A stretch of DNA of 64,000 nt from Strigops habroptila (Eukaryota; Chordata; Aves; Psittaciformes; Psittacidae): contig NC_044278.2 in assembly GCF_004027225.2 (NCBI RefSeq), forward strand, positions 60,648,243 to 60,712,242, in the 5' to 3' direction. Position numbers and translations under genes: made by a program. The first letter of the stretch is position 1, and every line of letters starts with the position of its first letter. Below, one piece after another: positions 50,452-62,170 of the stretch. Under the pieces are notes generated by a model that saw nothing but the letters and a program-made list of their open reading frames with translations, had not been told where the DNA came from and made no database searches.

Positions 50452-50788
50452 ATGAATCACACTTGGATGTACAATCTGAGCTTTAGTGCACCTACAGATC
50501 CTGTTGAGCCAAAGGCTGGACTTGCAAGAAGTGGGCACATAATAGTAGCTGTTTTTCTTGGATTCATCTTTGTTTTTGGTTTCTTCAATAACTTGATTGT
50601 CCTCATCCTCTTCTGCAAGTTTAAAACCCTCCGTAACCCAGTCAACATGCTCCTGCTGAACATCAGTATCAGTGACATGTTAGTGTGCATCTCTGGCACT
50701 ACCCTTAGTTTTGCATCTAACATCCATGGCAAATGGATTGGAGGGGAGCATGGCTGTAGATGGTACGGCTTTGTCAACTCCTGCTTTG
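50452..50788 (+). CDS. TMT/encephalopsin-type (OPN3-like) opsin, first coding exon
   Basis: This exon encodes the N-terminus to early TM3 of a seven-helix, retinal-binding G-protein-coupled photoreceptor of the plasma membrane. It has 112 full codons plus one base. Two N-glycosylation sequons (N2-H-T, N8-L-S) precede TM1 (about residues 29-54), which carries the GFFNN motif (N47 matches rhodopsin N55). The LRNPVN loop and TM2 with LNISISD follow (D75 matches D83), then C102, the conserved disulfide cysteine (C110 in rhodopsin). Tyrosine sits at the rhodopsin E113 position, as expected for opsins using the E181 counterion. The GCRWYGFVNSCFG stretch resembles TMT opsins more than OPN3 itself. 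ATG 50452 is chosen because an in-frame TGA lies at 50431. The exon ends at G|GTAAGA in phase 1, the place of rhodopsin intron 1. The Schiff-base lysine and later exons are not in view. Read through the donor, the frame stops at 50842-50844, giving about 130 residues. TMT rather than OPN3 is an inference from remembered family sequences. Confidence 0.85.
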
Positions 50789-50794
50789 GTAAGA
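50789..50794 (+). promoter_or_regulatory. Splice donor of opsin intron 1
   Basis: The sequence TTTG|GTAAGA is close to the vertebrate donor consensus. It falls after the first base of the codon equivalent to rhodopsin Gly121, the ancestral intron 1 position shared by many vertebrate opsins. The homology break in the translation occurs exactly here: the frame beyond gives charged, non-opsin residues and soon stops. Confidence 0.85.
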
Positions 50795-50922
50795 GTTCAG
50801 TGATAATTCTCTTATTTTTAACACTGGTATGTGAAGTGTCTTGATCAGTGAACTCACTGCTTCTCTGTGGTAAACAGAAGGATGTTTTGATTGCTTTCTT
50901 ATGGTCAATCACAGGTGAAATG

Positions 50923-51490
50923 CATAGAGTCATAGAATCAACTAGGTTGGAAAAGACCTTTAAGATCATCAAGTCCAACCATTATCTCAGGACTGCCAAA
51001 TCCACCACTAAACCATATCACTGGGGGACTCATCTACATGGTTTTTTAACACTTCCAGGGATGGTGATTCCACCACTTGTTACTTTGGATAAGAGACTGA
51101 CCTCTACCTCATTGCAGCCTCCTTTCAGGTAGTTGCAGAGAGAGATAAGGTCCCCTCTGAGCCTTCTCTTCTCCAGACTAAACACCCCCAGTTCCCTCAG
51201 CTGTTCCTCATCAGACTTGTGCTCCAGACCCTTCACCAGCTCCATTGCCCTTCTCTGGACCTGCTCCAGCACCTCAATGTAGTGAGGGGCCCAGAAATTA
51301 ACACAGGATTCGAGATGCAGCCTCACCAGTGCTAAGTACAGGGGGATGATCACTTCCCTGGCCCTGCTGGCCATGCTATTGCTGATGCAGGCCAGGATGC
51401 TGTTGGCCTTCTTGGCTGTCTGGGCACAAGCTGGATCATGTTCAGCTGGCTGTCAGTCATCACTCCCAGGTTTTTTTCTGCTGAGCAGCT
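50923..51490 (-). mobile_element. CR1 LINE fragment in opsin intron 1
   Basis: About 570 bp of antisense CR1 begin 135 bp after the opsin splice donor. In sense it encodes the C-terminal ORF2 region ([18 protein letters not shown], then [20 protein letters not shown]), followed by the 3' region and an octamer tail at 50,923-50,945. Its 3' region differs from the 59.9-kb copy, so it is another subfamily. Frame breaks and divergence show an old insertion. Confidence 0.92.
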
Positions 51491-52670
51491 TTGTTTTAAC
51501 ATATTTTAACAACAGACTTTATGAAAAAGTATCACAGATCTGATAAATATTTCCTAACATACATATTTTTAAAATTATTTGTTTTTAAAAGCTAAAAATG
51601 GCATCTAGGAAGAGGCAAGGCCCTGGAAGGAGTTTGACTAAGTATATGAACATACATAATACTTCCCTCTTTTTCAGGAAGATCTGTGCCAATGCTGAAT
51701 TACAGGCCCCTCAGTGCTGCTTTTGTTGTGAACAAAGCCTCCTGAGAGTGCTCCATTTACCATTTGTAATTATCTATCAATCTATAATATAAATTCCCTC
51801 ATGTCCCAGTTAATGACAGTTTTCATCATTAGGTGCTTTCCTTTCTCCCCCAAAGCAAAATCTTTATTTTAAAATTACGTTCTTGCAGGTTCAATAGCAA
51901 ATTAAGTCATACTTTGATTTGTTGGAAATAGTCAGTGTGCATCAAAACATAAAACAGTGTTCAGCATTCCTCTCCTGTCCAGACAAAACTTTTCCTGCAA
52001 CCAGCTTTTGCGCTGCTAGCTTTAAGTGTTTTAACTGAAAACTATTCTAGTTATTAAATCAAGATGAAAGAAAAAACAAAGTCAGAGGGCAGCCATTATC
52101 CCTCCGAGGTGGCCAGTCGCTCTAAGAATTGCATTACCAAGCAGTGACTGTGCTTATTCCTATGTTCAAAAAAAGTCCAGTAAAGCATAAAGTGGCCTGT
52201 GGGTGCACATCTAGACATGATCCTTATCTCACCCAGACTGTGGGACCTGGCACGGCTCCCTCTTGCTGTACATCCTTGCTCTGGTGCCTCAGGCACCAGG
52301 ACTAGACCCAGTGCATCCCTGGCTCTTCTCCCACCCTGGAGCTGCGGTGCATCTTGTGCTGGCACTTTGGACCAAGAAGTGCTCCTGCAGCCCTTGATGT
52401 AGAGTCAGGCTGCAGATCCAAACCCATGTTTTCTACCTGAATTATAAGCTCTTGTTATTTCCAATGGTGTGGGCCCTGGTATCCTTCCCTTCCTCAAATG
52501 TGTGCTCCACTGATGACAGTTAACTCAGCCTGGCAGCTTCCCCTGGGAATGTGCTGCTTTGCCCAAAGTGAGCGCTCCGGAGCCAGCATAAAAGCACTGC
52601 CTTTGGCCTTCCAAAAATAGAACCCATTATCAACAATAGCTTGGCTTGTTCTGACAGGATGTTTTTGACA
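51491..52670. other. Intronic or intergenic DNA, no exon seen
   Basis: Searched by eye for the next opsin exon (YER motif after TM3, WLYSL-like TM4). None found. Confidence 0.5.
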
Positions 52671-52829
52671 GGAAGCTGTGGCTGCCCCATCCCTGGCAGT
52701 GTTCAAGGCCAGGCTTTGAGCAACCTGGTCTAGTGGGAGATGTACCTGTCCATGTCGGGGGGGTTGGAACTAAATGAGCTTTAAGGTCCTTTGGAACCCA
52801 AACCAGTCTGTGATTCTTTGATTCTGTGG
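52671..52829 (+). mobile_element. CR1 LINE 3' end fragment
   Basis: GGAAGCTGTGGCTGCCCCAT, AACCTGGTCTAGTGGGAGAT, GGGGGGGTTGGAACTAAATG and a tail with TGTGATTCTTTGATTCTG. A short internal deletion removes the usual GGATGGGGC stretch before TTTGAGCAACC. Confidence 0.88.
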
Positions 52830-54908
52830 CTTGTTCTGTGCGGAGCAGGATGAGATGTTTTCTCCTTGCACATGTCATTTCTGTTTTTGTGAATTTTACG
52901 AATTCCAATATTTCAGTAACTAGTCTTCTTGCGGAGAAAGAGGTTAGGACCTGTTTTTCTCCATCCTTTGATTTAGCTTTCTTTTAATTATTTAGGTGTG
53001 GGATAATAACATTTGAAGGGAGAGGGGAAGAAAGTATGTGTTTAAGGGATAAGGAAAAAAAAAATACGTTGAAGGTGCCCTTTGAGCCTGCTGGCTTATG
53101 TCAGGATATCTGTGTGTTACCACCCTGGTAACTGTGGAATTAAACCAGTAAATGGGTACATTTCTCATGGGGTGACTTGCTTATGGAATAATTCTTAACT
53201 TAGATCTTCTGTGTAAATCGGATGGATGGCACGAGTGCAGATTTCTGTACTATTGTGGTACTGGTGTTCCTGTGAGAGTTTCTGCTATAATTCTTAAAAT
53301 TGATTAGATCATCAAGGAACAAGCAAGCAAACAAAACCAGAAACCCCAGAATGCCAAAGGTGACCTCAGCTGTTCTGAGTGGTGCTGATGCTGTCAGCGG
53401 GGTGTCCTGGGCAGCTGAGGCAGCCTAAAAGCAGGTAGTTATTGAGCTGTGCACATGGAAACTTTTCATGACAGTGTTAGAGAAACTCTTTCGCAATTCT
53501 TAAAGTCTTGCAGCGCTCATGACATTTTGTCATTAGTGTATATAAAGGGCATACTGAAGAAGTTTGATTGCAGAGTTATAATTAAAAAATGTTCACTGGA
53601 AAATAATGTAAGTAAAAGCAAATAATAGTAGCAGGTTGCCTAACATTTATGTGTCTCTATAGACAGATTCTATCTGCTGATAAATACCATCATTCATCAG
53701 GGGGTTTGGAGTTTTGTACTTTTTTGTACTCTAGAGTGTCCTGAAAAAGAGCTACGGTAGGTATGCAGCGTGTTGATGGTTTTTCCAGGTTTTCATTGCA
53801 CTTTAAAACAAAATGCTTGGATGTACCATCATTATTTTACTTTTTTATTTTTCTTTTTTCCTTTTTTTTCTTTTTTTTTTTTTTATTCACTGTGTGCTGT
53901 AAACATCACAGACTGAACAAGGAGCCATCGAACGGAACGGTTAATTCTTTTTTTTTCTTATGGCTGTTGGATATTGGAAAGTGACATGAGAGAATTGTGA
54001 GGTTTTTATTGAGACTTGCAGTTATTACTGCTAAAAGAATAAACAAATGGCATCTCATTCATTTTAGGATTATTTTCCTTGTCTTCTTGTGACTTTGGAA
54101 AAATTGTATAAAACTGATCAAAGTGATTCAGAAACTCAAGAGACAGAAAATCAAGTATATTCTGGGTTGTAAGCTGGTGGTTTAGGACCTCACTGATGGT
54201 GCAGTTACCAAGGGTAAGGAAACTTGTTCTCAGCAAGAGGATTATTGACACCTGAGTAGTCCAGTTTAGATCATAGCATTTGGCCTGACCACTGTGATTA
54301 CCTTCTGATTGTCAAATCTGATTGGATGTATAAACATAAATGCAAAAGCCACAAAGACTACAAAATACTGTATGAGGCCGCTGTATGAAAGGAGCATGTA
54401 AGAACACAGAAATGGCAAATCTGTATAGGCTGGGAAGAGAACTACTTTTTTTTTTGTTGTTATTTACACTTTCTTGCAATCCCTTAGCTATTCTTAAAAA
54501 AGGAAAAAAAAAAAAAAGTACATCTTATTTGCTAAAAGTTAGCTTACCCTTATTTGTGTCTCATGTCTGATTTTGGTCTGCCAAGGCTAAGAGGAATGGT
54601 ATTAGTTCTCGGGGTCACGAATAACGACGCGTAATATGAAAGGTAATTAAGAACTGAAGTTGCACATCAAGCTTTGTCAGAATAAACACTTCAATATTCT
54701 TATATGTCCCTTTTTGTCCTCATGGAATAGATCCTATCCTACTAGGATAAACATCAGTATAGGGGCGGAATTTCAGATGATGTTACAGTAAGTTCACTGG
54801 CTTCGGTAGAATTGCACTCTTGTACCAAATGAAGGTATGTACCTTTTTTTTTTTTAACTGCAGTATTTTCCTGGATTGTGAGGAAATTTTAAGTGAGAAA
54901 TTAATTTA
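52830..54908. other. Intronic or intergenic DNA, no exon seen
   Basis: T-rich tracts and a CpG cluster at 54,609-54,633. No opsin exon 2 seen. Confidence 0.5.
53831..53884. repeat. T-rich tract ending in 14 T
   Basis: Pyrimidine-rich, low-complexity stretch. The open frame across it is rich in Phe for this reason and is not a gene. Confidence 0.85.
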
Positions 54909-55166
54909 AACTAAAAGAGGGGAGATTCAGGCTGGATGTGAAGAAAAAATTCAATTACAATGAGGGTGGTACAATAGTGGCACAGATTGCCCAGAGAGGT
55001 GGTGGATGCACCATCCCTGGAGACATTCAAGGCCAGACTGGATGTGGTTCTGGGCAACCTGAAGTTGGAGATGTCCCTGCTCACTGCAGGGGGGTTGGAC
55101 TAGATGACCTTCAAAGGTCCCTTCCAACACAAACTATTCTATGATTCTGCGGTTCTGTGATTCTGA
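54909..55166 (+). mobile_element. CR1 LINE 3' end fragment
   Basis: AGAGGGGAGATTCAGGCTGG through GCCCAGAGAGGTGGTGGATG, ATCCCTGGAGACATTCAAGG and GACCTTCAAAGGTCCCTTCC, ending in TTCTATGATTCTGCGGTTCTG. The GTGGATGCACCATCCCTGGAG form marks a subfamily different from the 13.2-kb and 52.7-kb copies. Confidence 0.9.
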
Positions 55167-57349
55167 TCTTGGTGAATATTTGATGACATGTAAAGCACAC
55201 CTAAGCAAATTTCAAACTGTTAAAATATTTTTAAATACAATTTGTTCTTAAAAGGCTTCTGAGAAGAGCTGTATTTTAGTGGTTATTTCACACACAAACA
55301 CTTTGTTTTGATGCTGTGAAAACCTTCATCTTTCTTTTCCTTTTAAACCAAATTGAGAGTGAAGGTTTATCCCCATGTCTGTGGCCTGGATGAAACCTGA
55401 GCCAGTGAAATTAGGAAGCTGAGATTTGTTTCAAATGTAATGAAACAGTGGTGAGATATCACTATTTTCTTTCTCTAAAGTGTCTTTATCTTTTTTAAAA
55501 TCCCGTAACTGTTGCCCTGGGAGGTGATCTGGAAAGCAGACCTGATTCTTCTCCCAGCAATATTGACATTGCAATATACATCGATGTTGCTTGCTGTGGA
55601 ATTGAGCTGTAAGTTCTTTACTTAGCAATCCATTGCCTACCCCAGCCAATTAAAAACCGTGATCCAAGAACCATCACCAGGGAGTTGCCATGGGCACAAT
55701 GGAAAAAAATATATGGACAAAGTGTATGTGTTTGGTTTATTTACTTGCTGCTTTCCACACATCTGCTTTGTGACTTCAAACTACTCACAGAAAGCAGAAG
55801 TTTTAGAAACTAATGGGAAGTGCAGATGCTAATCAGTAAACATGCAATGGGGATTTTAAGCAAAACATTAAATATCATGAGACCTGCTATGGAAGTGTAA
55901 GAGCTGCTGGGTCTTGATCTGGGGGAGCACTAGGGACGGAGCTAGAGGAGGAACAGCTTCGGGTGTTCCCACTGTAAATGATTTTACTCTGGTGCTTGAG
56001 CATGTTTGCATCTCTGTCAAGTAGGTCATTGCAGTGGAAACTGCACATGTCACTGAGTTGAGGAAATGGATGGATTTGCTAAATTTGCTCCCATTGCCCA
56101 CTGCTTAGCCACAGTTTGACAGGCTCATGGTTGTACATTTAAGCGAACATGGAAAGTGACATAGGAACTGAGGACATATTTTCCAAGCTGAACTCTGTGT
56201 AAACTCTGCAAGCAAGCTGAAATAAAAACTGTTAAATATATAATGAAATTATTAAGCATTAGATTTTAATGTAGGAAAAATACATTATTTAGTAACACAC
56301 TCCCACAGAGTCCATATATACACAAAGTGATATGCCATCCTAAGATGAAGCTTGTAATGCAGTTTTGGCCATCTTATGCATAATCTCTCCAGTGCCTTAT
56401 TAAACATTTCAAATCTCTGGACAGATGAAAACTTTACAAAACATTGCATCTTTTCCCAAGATACTTGCACTAATGTAGACTTCCTAAACATGTATGACAG
56501 GCATAATTTGGGCTCAGATGACTTCTGGAGTTCATTTTCAGAATCGCTACTTTACGCCATGCCGTATCAGGATTAAATATTAAATAAGTTAATACATATG
56601 GGAAAGATGAAGCTTTCGCTGGCTGAGGAATTCCAACACTAGATTCTAATGCTGGAAAAGTTTCAAGGCACATCACTATCAAGGATATTTTTGTGACTGC
56701 TGAAGTCTTAGCTCATGTTTTCAGTTGTCTGTTGGTTGTTCTCTCTTCCTCAGCATTCATGGTAGCTAAAGTACTTGGCAGTTTGAGAAGTTGATGCCAG
56801 TATTTCTTTGTAAAAGATGAATTCAGGTTAGTGTTGTGTAAGTGAACATCACTATGCAAGAGGATAGAGAGATGGCTGAGCCATGTGAAAACTCTCTGAT
56901 TTGAGGCCGTGTCTTCCTGCACAGTGTCCTGTCTGTCCAGGATGCAAGAAAGGGCTACATTCTTAGACCTGTTCTAACTGAAGTAAGGCATGCATACATG
57001 ACTTTTATCTGTTGATAAGCCAAGGACCTATCTAAATGAGGACTTCAAACTAAGCTTTTTAGAAACCCCATAGTGGTCAACTACATAGATAATCTTTTCA
57101 GTCACTTTAAAGCAGTTATTGATTTATGCCCTTGTAAACTGCCAGAAAACACACTGAATGAGAAATTGAGCTGCTCATGATTTTGTTTTAAATGTCAGCT
57201 GTCTTGTGACTATCAACGAGTAATTTTCTTCTTAATCTTTTACCTTAATTTTACATGCTGTGGCTGAGACTCATTGCACTAAACTAAGGTAATTAAATTT
57301 AGAGTACACACTTCTAGCATACTGGAAATGCTCTTCTTATGTGCTCTGT
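55167..57349. other. Intronic or intergenic DNA, no exon seen
   Basis: AT-rich unique sequence. No recognised coding or repeat feature. Confidence 0.5.
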
Positions 57350-57595
57350 TGGTGCTGCCTGGATGTCAGGTGCCCACCAAAGCCGCTCTATCACTCCCCT
57401 CCTCAGCTGGACAGGAGAGAGAAAATACAAAGAAAGGCTTGTGAGTTGAGATAAGGAAGGGGGAGATCACTCACTAATTCCTGTCATGAGCAAAACAGGC
57501 TCGACTTGGGGAAATCAGTTTATTACTAATAAAACCAGAGTAGGGTAATGAGAAATAAAACCAAATCTTAAAAACACCTTATTGTGTTCTTAATA
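57350..57595. repeat. Probable avian interspersed repeat fragment (possibly LTR-retroelement derived)
   Basis: GTGCTGCCTGGATGTCAGGT, AAAGCCGCTCTATCACTCCC, CAGCTGGACAGGAGAGAGAA and AGAGTAGGGTAATGAGAAAT match a dispersed repeat I remember from bird genomes that is often linked to endogenous retroviral sequence. No coding part is seen. Family name and orientation are not established. Confidence 0.4.
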
Positions 57596-59939
57596 TTTAC
57601 ATGGAAAAATGAAATTCCGAACCCCTTAGAAACGGATGGGAATCATCTGACTAAAACCAGACACTTTCCAATCCCCCCTTCCCCTGGCTTCTTTTACAAT
57701 CAATGGAAAAACAAATTTGTAGTGCCAGCATAGAAATTGTTTGACATAATTAAGATGCTGTCTTATGATATGAGCTGTGCCCTATAAGTGCTCCTTTATC
57801 TCCACTGGTTATGTAAGGAGCCCAAGCTCAGGGGTAGATATGTGCTCTCTAGCTGTCTGGAGTCATGAGATGACCCTCACAAATAGCATGCTTATTGCTC
57901 CTTCTGTCTTTCAGTCATTTTCTTACTTTTGCTTATAATTGCCTCCCTACTTCAGCATCTTCTTCATGGATGTTGGCTTTATTTCCTAGTTTATTTCTAG
58001 TTCCTATAGGCATTAAATACCATACAATGCTGTAATCATTTGGTATTGTTGTCCAAGAGTGAGTATTTTGGAAGACATATGTTGTGTTTCCATGAAGAGT
58101 TGTCCAAGCCCTCTTTCAGATCTTAAGATCCAACATTCATCATGTAGGGAAAATGCTGCCTGCTATTCCTACAGATAATTTGTAGACCACAAGTATTGGG
58201 CTTCTGTTTTCAATTTCAGTGCTTGAAGTAAGGAGTAGGTTAGGGCAAAAGTTTTGGAAAACCTGATAAAAAAGGAATCATGCTGGAAATGGAAGACCTA
58301 ATGTTGTACTTTGGGCATTATTCTTGAAATGAGAGACTTCACTCTAGTAGGTGCTTTAAGGCCGGTTTAAGATAAGAGAAAGTTTTTCCTTTGTTGTGGC
58401 AGAGCATCACCTAAGGTGTCATTCAGTTCACCTGTGTTTTTAAGTCGCTGCAGACTATGGGTGTTGATGCTATCAGTGTTAGGTCAGATCCTGTGGTGTG
58501 TAGTCAATGTCTCTACTACCAGGCATAGTTGCTTCTCCCTTCCTTGGTCTGGGCAGCCCCAGGTGAGCTCTATCTCCACGCTACACTGCAGTGAGACTGT
58601 GGGGTGTACCAGAACCCCCTCACTTCCCTCCTCTTCACCTCTCCTAGCTTTCAGCAGAGCAGAAATTCCAGCGCAAGGCTCAGACAGGAGTTGGAGTGTG
58701 CTTTCGACAGGTCACTGATCCCCAGGTGCCCTCAGCTTGCACCAGCAGCCATGTGAGTTGGTTGAGTCATCATGTTTTCCCTTGGCTGCCATCCTTAATG
58801 TTTTCTGCTGTGCTTTGTTGTATGATAATCTGGAGTCTATTTTCCTAGTGCCTGACCAAAAGGAAACAGCAGAAAAACATGCAGAGATACCAGCAGTGAA
58901 CAATGGATAGCAGCTAGTGTATGTGTCCTTGGAAGGAGGGACAGAAGGACAGAGGAATTCTGTGAGGAAATCAATAACTTCTTTGGCATTTTTGTGTATG
59001 GTTGTCACATGTCCATGTGAAAAAATGTTCTGTCCCTGCCCAAACTTTGTTTCTGTGCATGTGCAAGTGACTTCAAATTTCTGCCAATGGTTTATGCTTC
59101 TTTATTGAACAGTCATGCTTGCAGTTCAGTTGCATACTTCTGGTTCTGGGACATCACTCTCTGTTATGGCCACGTGTTGCAGAACAATAAGGGTTTTGTG
59201 CAAGGGAGCATGCAAATAACATCACATTACATAGAGACCCAGAATAGGAGCTTAAAGGCTCAGATTTCTTGCAAAATTATCCTGACAGTGAATTGATTCT
59301 AAAAGGTCATGGCTGTAAGCTGTGTTGGAGATGATGGAACAGCATTTCTGTCAGAGTTCAGTTTAATCATTTGCATTTGTAGGCCCTTTTCCCTAATCCT
59401 GGGTCCCAGCATTAACCCAAGCAGGGCTATGCCTGGTGTCAGTTTTGTATTCCTTCAGGAAAAAACAGAAACCATGTGGAGAAATAGTTACTAAAATATA
59501 TTTGGCTTTCTCGTCCCTCAGTGGGTAAAATGAAATATGAAATAAACTGAAGCCTAGTACATAAACAATATTTAATTGAAAAAAGTATATTAGAGAGCAA
59601 TGGACTTCACTTGTAAAAGGCTATTAAATCATATTCTATTTAACTATGTGTTTAATAGTCTCTAGTAACTCTTTAAGACCATCTGCGTGTGGACACAACT
59701 GAACAGAATTTGGTAATTTTTTGCAAAACTTTAAAATTCCCCTGGCAGTCCCTGAATTATACCAGAGAGAGGATATTATCTCTGGATATTTAAATCCAAG
59801 TTATATTCCTAGCGGGTTTTTCTTTACTGATGACACTCATTTTCTATGTCCATTTCTGTTTAGAAAGCATTTAAGCAGAATGCTGCATCTTCCAGTCTAG
59901 TAAGCAACTGAATACTTACAGGCTTTTCAGGGATAAAAG
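57596..59939. other. Intronic or intergenic DNA, no exon seen
   Basis: The open frame at 58,416-58,718 has no opsin or other recognised motif. Confidence 0.5.
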
Positions 59940-62170
59940 GAATCCTCAGGACAGTGAGAAGAGCATGCAGCAAGCTCACTGCCCTGGACTTCAAGAAAGC
60001 AGACTTTGGCCTCTTCAGGAACCTCCTTAGTAAGGTTCCATGGGATATAGTCCTAGAGGGCAGGGGGGCCCAAGACTGCTGGTCGATATTCAAGGATCAC
60101 CTGCTAAGTGCTCAGGAGTGTTGCATCCCAACTAGAAGAAAGTGCAGCAGGAGTGCCAGGAGACCTCCATGGATGGACAAGGAGCTGCTGAGGAAACTTA
60201 GAGGGAAAAAAGAAGCTTATAGAAGGTGGAAGCGAGGACAGGCGGCCTGGGAAGAATATAGGAGCATTGCCCGAGAAGCTAGGGACCAGGTTAGGAAAGC
60301 TAAGGCCCAGCTAGAATTAAGTTTGGCAAGGGATGTGAAAGATAACAAGAAAGGATTCTACAGGTATGTAGCAAATAAAAGACAGACTAGGGACAACGTG
60401 GGCCCTCTCCAGAAGCTATCGATAGAACTGGCTACCATGGATTTGGAGAAGGCTGAGGTTCTTAATGACTTCTTTGCCTCAGTCTTCACTAGCAAATGCT
60501 CTGACCACACCACAAAAGTCTTGGAAAGCAGATGCAGAGACTGTGAAAATGAAGACCTTAGGCCCACTGTAGGAGAGGATCAGGTTCGAGACCATCTTAA
60601 GAACCTGAACGTGCACAAGTCCATGGGACCTGATGAAATCCATCCACGGGTCCTGCAGGAGCTGGCGAATGAAGTTGCTAAGCCACTGTCCATCATATTT
60701 GAAAAATCCTGGCAGTCAGGTGAAGTTCCCGATGACTGGAAGAAGGGTAATATAACCCCCATTTTCAAGAAGGGGAAGGTGGAAGACCCGGGGAACTACA
60801 GACCAGACAGCCTCACCTCTGTGCCTGGCAAAATCTTGGAGCAGTTTCTCCTGGAAAACATGCTAAGGCACATGAAAAACAACGAGGTGGTTGGTGACAG
60901 CCAACATGGCTTCGCTAAGGGGAAATCCTGCCTGACCAATTTGGTGGCCTTCTTTGATGGAGCCACGGAACTGATGGACAGGGGCAGAGCAGTTGCCGTC
61001 ATCTACCTGGACTTGTGCAAAGCGTTTGACACTGTCCCGCACGACATCCTTGTCTCTAAATTGGAGAGACATCAATTTGATAGATGGACCACTCAGTGAA
61101 TAAAGAACTGGCTTGATGGCTGCATGCAAAGAGTTGTGGTAAATGGCTCGATGTCCAGTCAGAAACCTGTAACGAGTGGTGTCCCTCAAGGATCGGTGTT
61201 GGGACCGGTCCTGTTCAACATCTTTGTCGGCGACATGGACAGTGGGATTGAGTGCGCCCTCAGCAAATTTGCCGACGACACCAAGTTGTGTGGTTTGGTT
61301 GATACTCTGGAGGGAAGGGATGCCATCCAGAGGGACCTTGAGACGCTCGTGAGGTGGGCCGATGCCAACCTCATGAAGTTTAACCAAGCCAAGTGTAAGG
61401 TCCTACACCTGGGTTGGGGCAATCCCAGGCACAGCTACAGGTTAGGTGGAGAAGAGATTCAGAGCAGCCCTGCAGAGAAGGACTTGGGGGTTTTGGTTGA
61501 TGAGAAGCTTAACATGAGCCAGCAGTGTGCGCTTGCAGCCCAGAAAGCCAACCCTATCCTGGGCTGCATCAAAAGAACCATGACCAGCAGGTCGAAGGAG
61601 GTGATCCTGCCCCTCTACTCTCCTCTTGTGAGACCTCACTTGGAGTATTGTGTACAGTTCTGGTATCCTCAACATAAAAAGGACATGGAGCTGTTGGAGT
61701 GAGTCCAGAGGAGGGCCACGAGGATGATAATAGGGCTGGAGCACCTCCCGTATAAAGACAGGGTGAGAAAGTTGGGGCTGTTCAGCCTGGAGAAGAGAAG
61801 GCTGCATGGAGACCTCATAGCAGCCTTCCAGTATCTGAAGGGGGTCTACAAGGATGCTGGGGAGGGACTCTTCGTTAGGGACTGTAGTGGTAGGACAAGG
61901 GGTAATGGGTTCAAACTTAAACAGAGGAAGTTTATATTAGATATAAGGAGGAAGTTCTTTACAGTGAGGGTGGTGAAGCACTGGAATGGGTTGCCCAGGG
62001 AGGTTGTGGATGCTCCATCCCTGGCAGTGTTCAAGGCCAGGTTGGACAGACCCTTGGGCCACATGTTTTAGTGCGAGGTGTCCCTTCCCATGGCAGGGGG
62101 TTGGAACTAGATGATCTTAAGGTCCTTTCCAACCTTTACTATTCTATGATTCTATGATTCTATGAATACA
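59940..62170 (+). mobile_element. CR1 LINE, 5'-truncated, well preserved
   Basis: This is a non-LTR retrotransposon copy of about 2.2 kb. It starts in the linker between the endonuclease and reverse-transcriptase domains and runs through the RT and the C-terminal part. It ends in the short CR1 3' untranslated region (TCCCTTCCCATGGCAGG..., GGTCCTTTCCAACC) and a tail of about three ATTCTATG units near 62,140-62,165. The 5' boundary is approximate. CR1 copies are usually 5'-truncated and lack target-site duplications, which fits. It lies about 9 kb downstream of the opsin exon, possibly within intron 1. Confidence 0.93.
59954..62071 (+). pseudogene. CR1 ORF2 (reverse transcriptase) remnant with two stops
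   Basis: One reading frame of about 705 codons encodes the C-terminal part of the CR1 polymerase, which copies LINE RNA at the target site. The linker ([14 protein letters not shown] near residue 12) is followed by the RT core: the palm motif YLDLCKAFD at 61,004, [13 protein letters not shown] near 61,183 and the catalytic FADD at 61,268. The conserved C-terminal segments [11 protein letters not shown] and [11 protein letters not shown] lead to TAG at 62,069. Only two internal TGAs break it. One at 61,097 stands where the family has Trp. The other at 61,700 stands where it has Arg, consistent with a CpG transition. There is no frameshift. The endonuclease domain and ORF1 are absent, so this copy cannot act alone. 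The GTG at 59954 is not a real start, since the frame is open upstream into the truncation point. Confidence 0.9.

Noticed and set aside
50789..50844. Continuation of the opsin frame past the donor
   Set aside because: The residues no longer match opsin TM3, and a perfect donor lies exactly at the expected intron position.
50457..50978. 173-codon open frame on - over the opsin exon
   Set aside because: It is the antisense shadow of a real coding exon and runs across the intron boundary.
53763..53984. Phe-rich 73-codon frame on +
   Set aside because: Translation of a T-rich simple tract.
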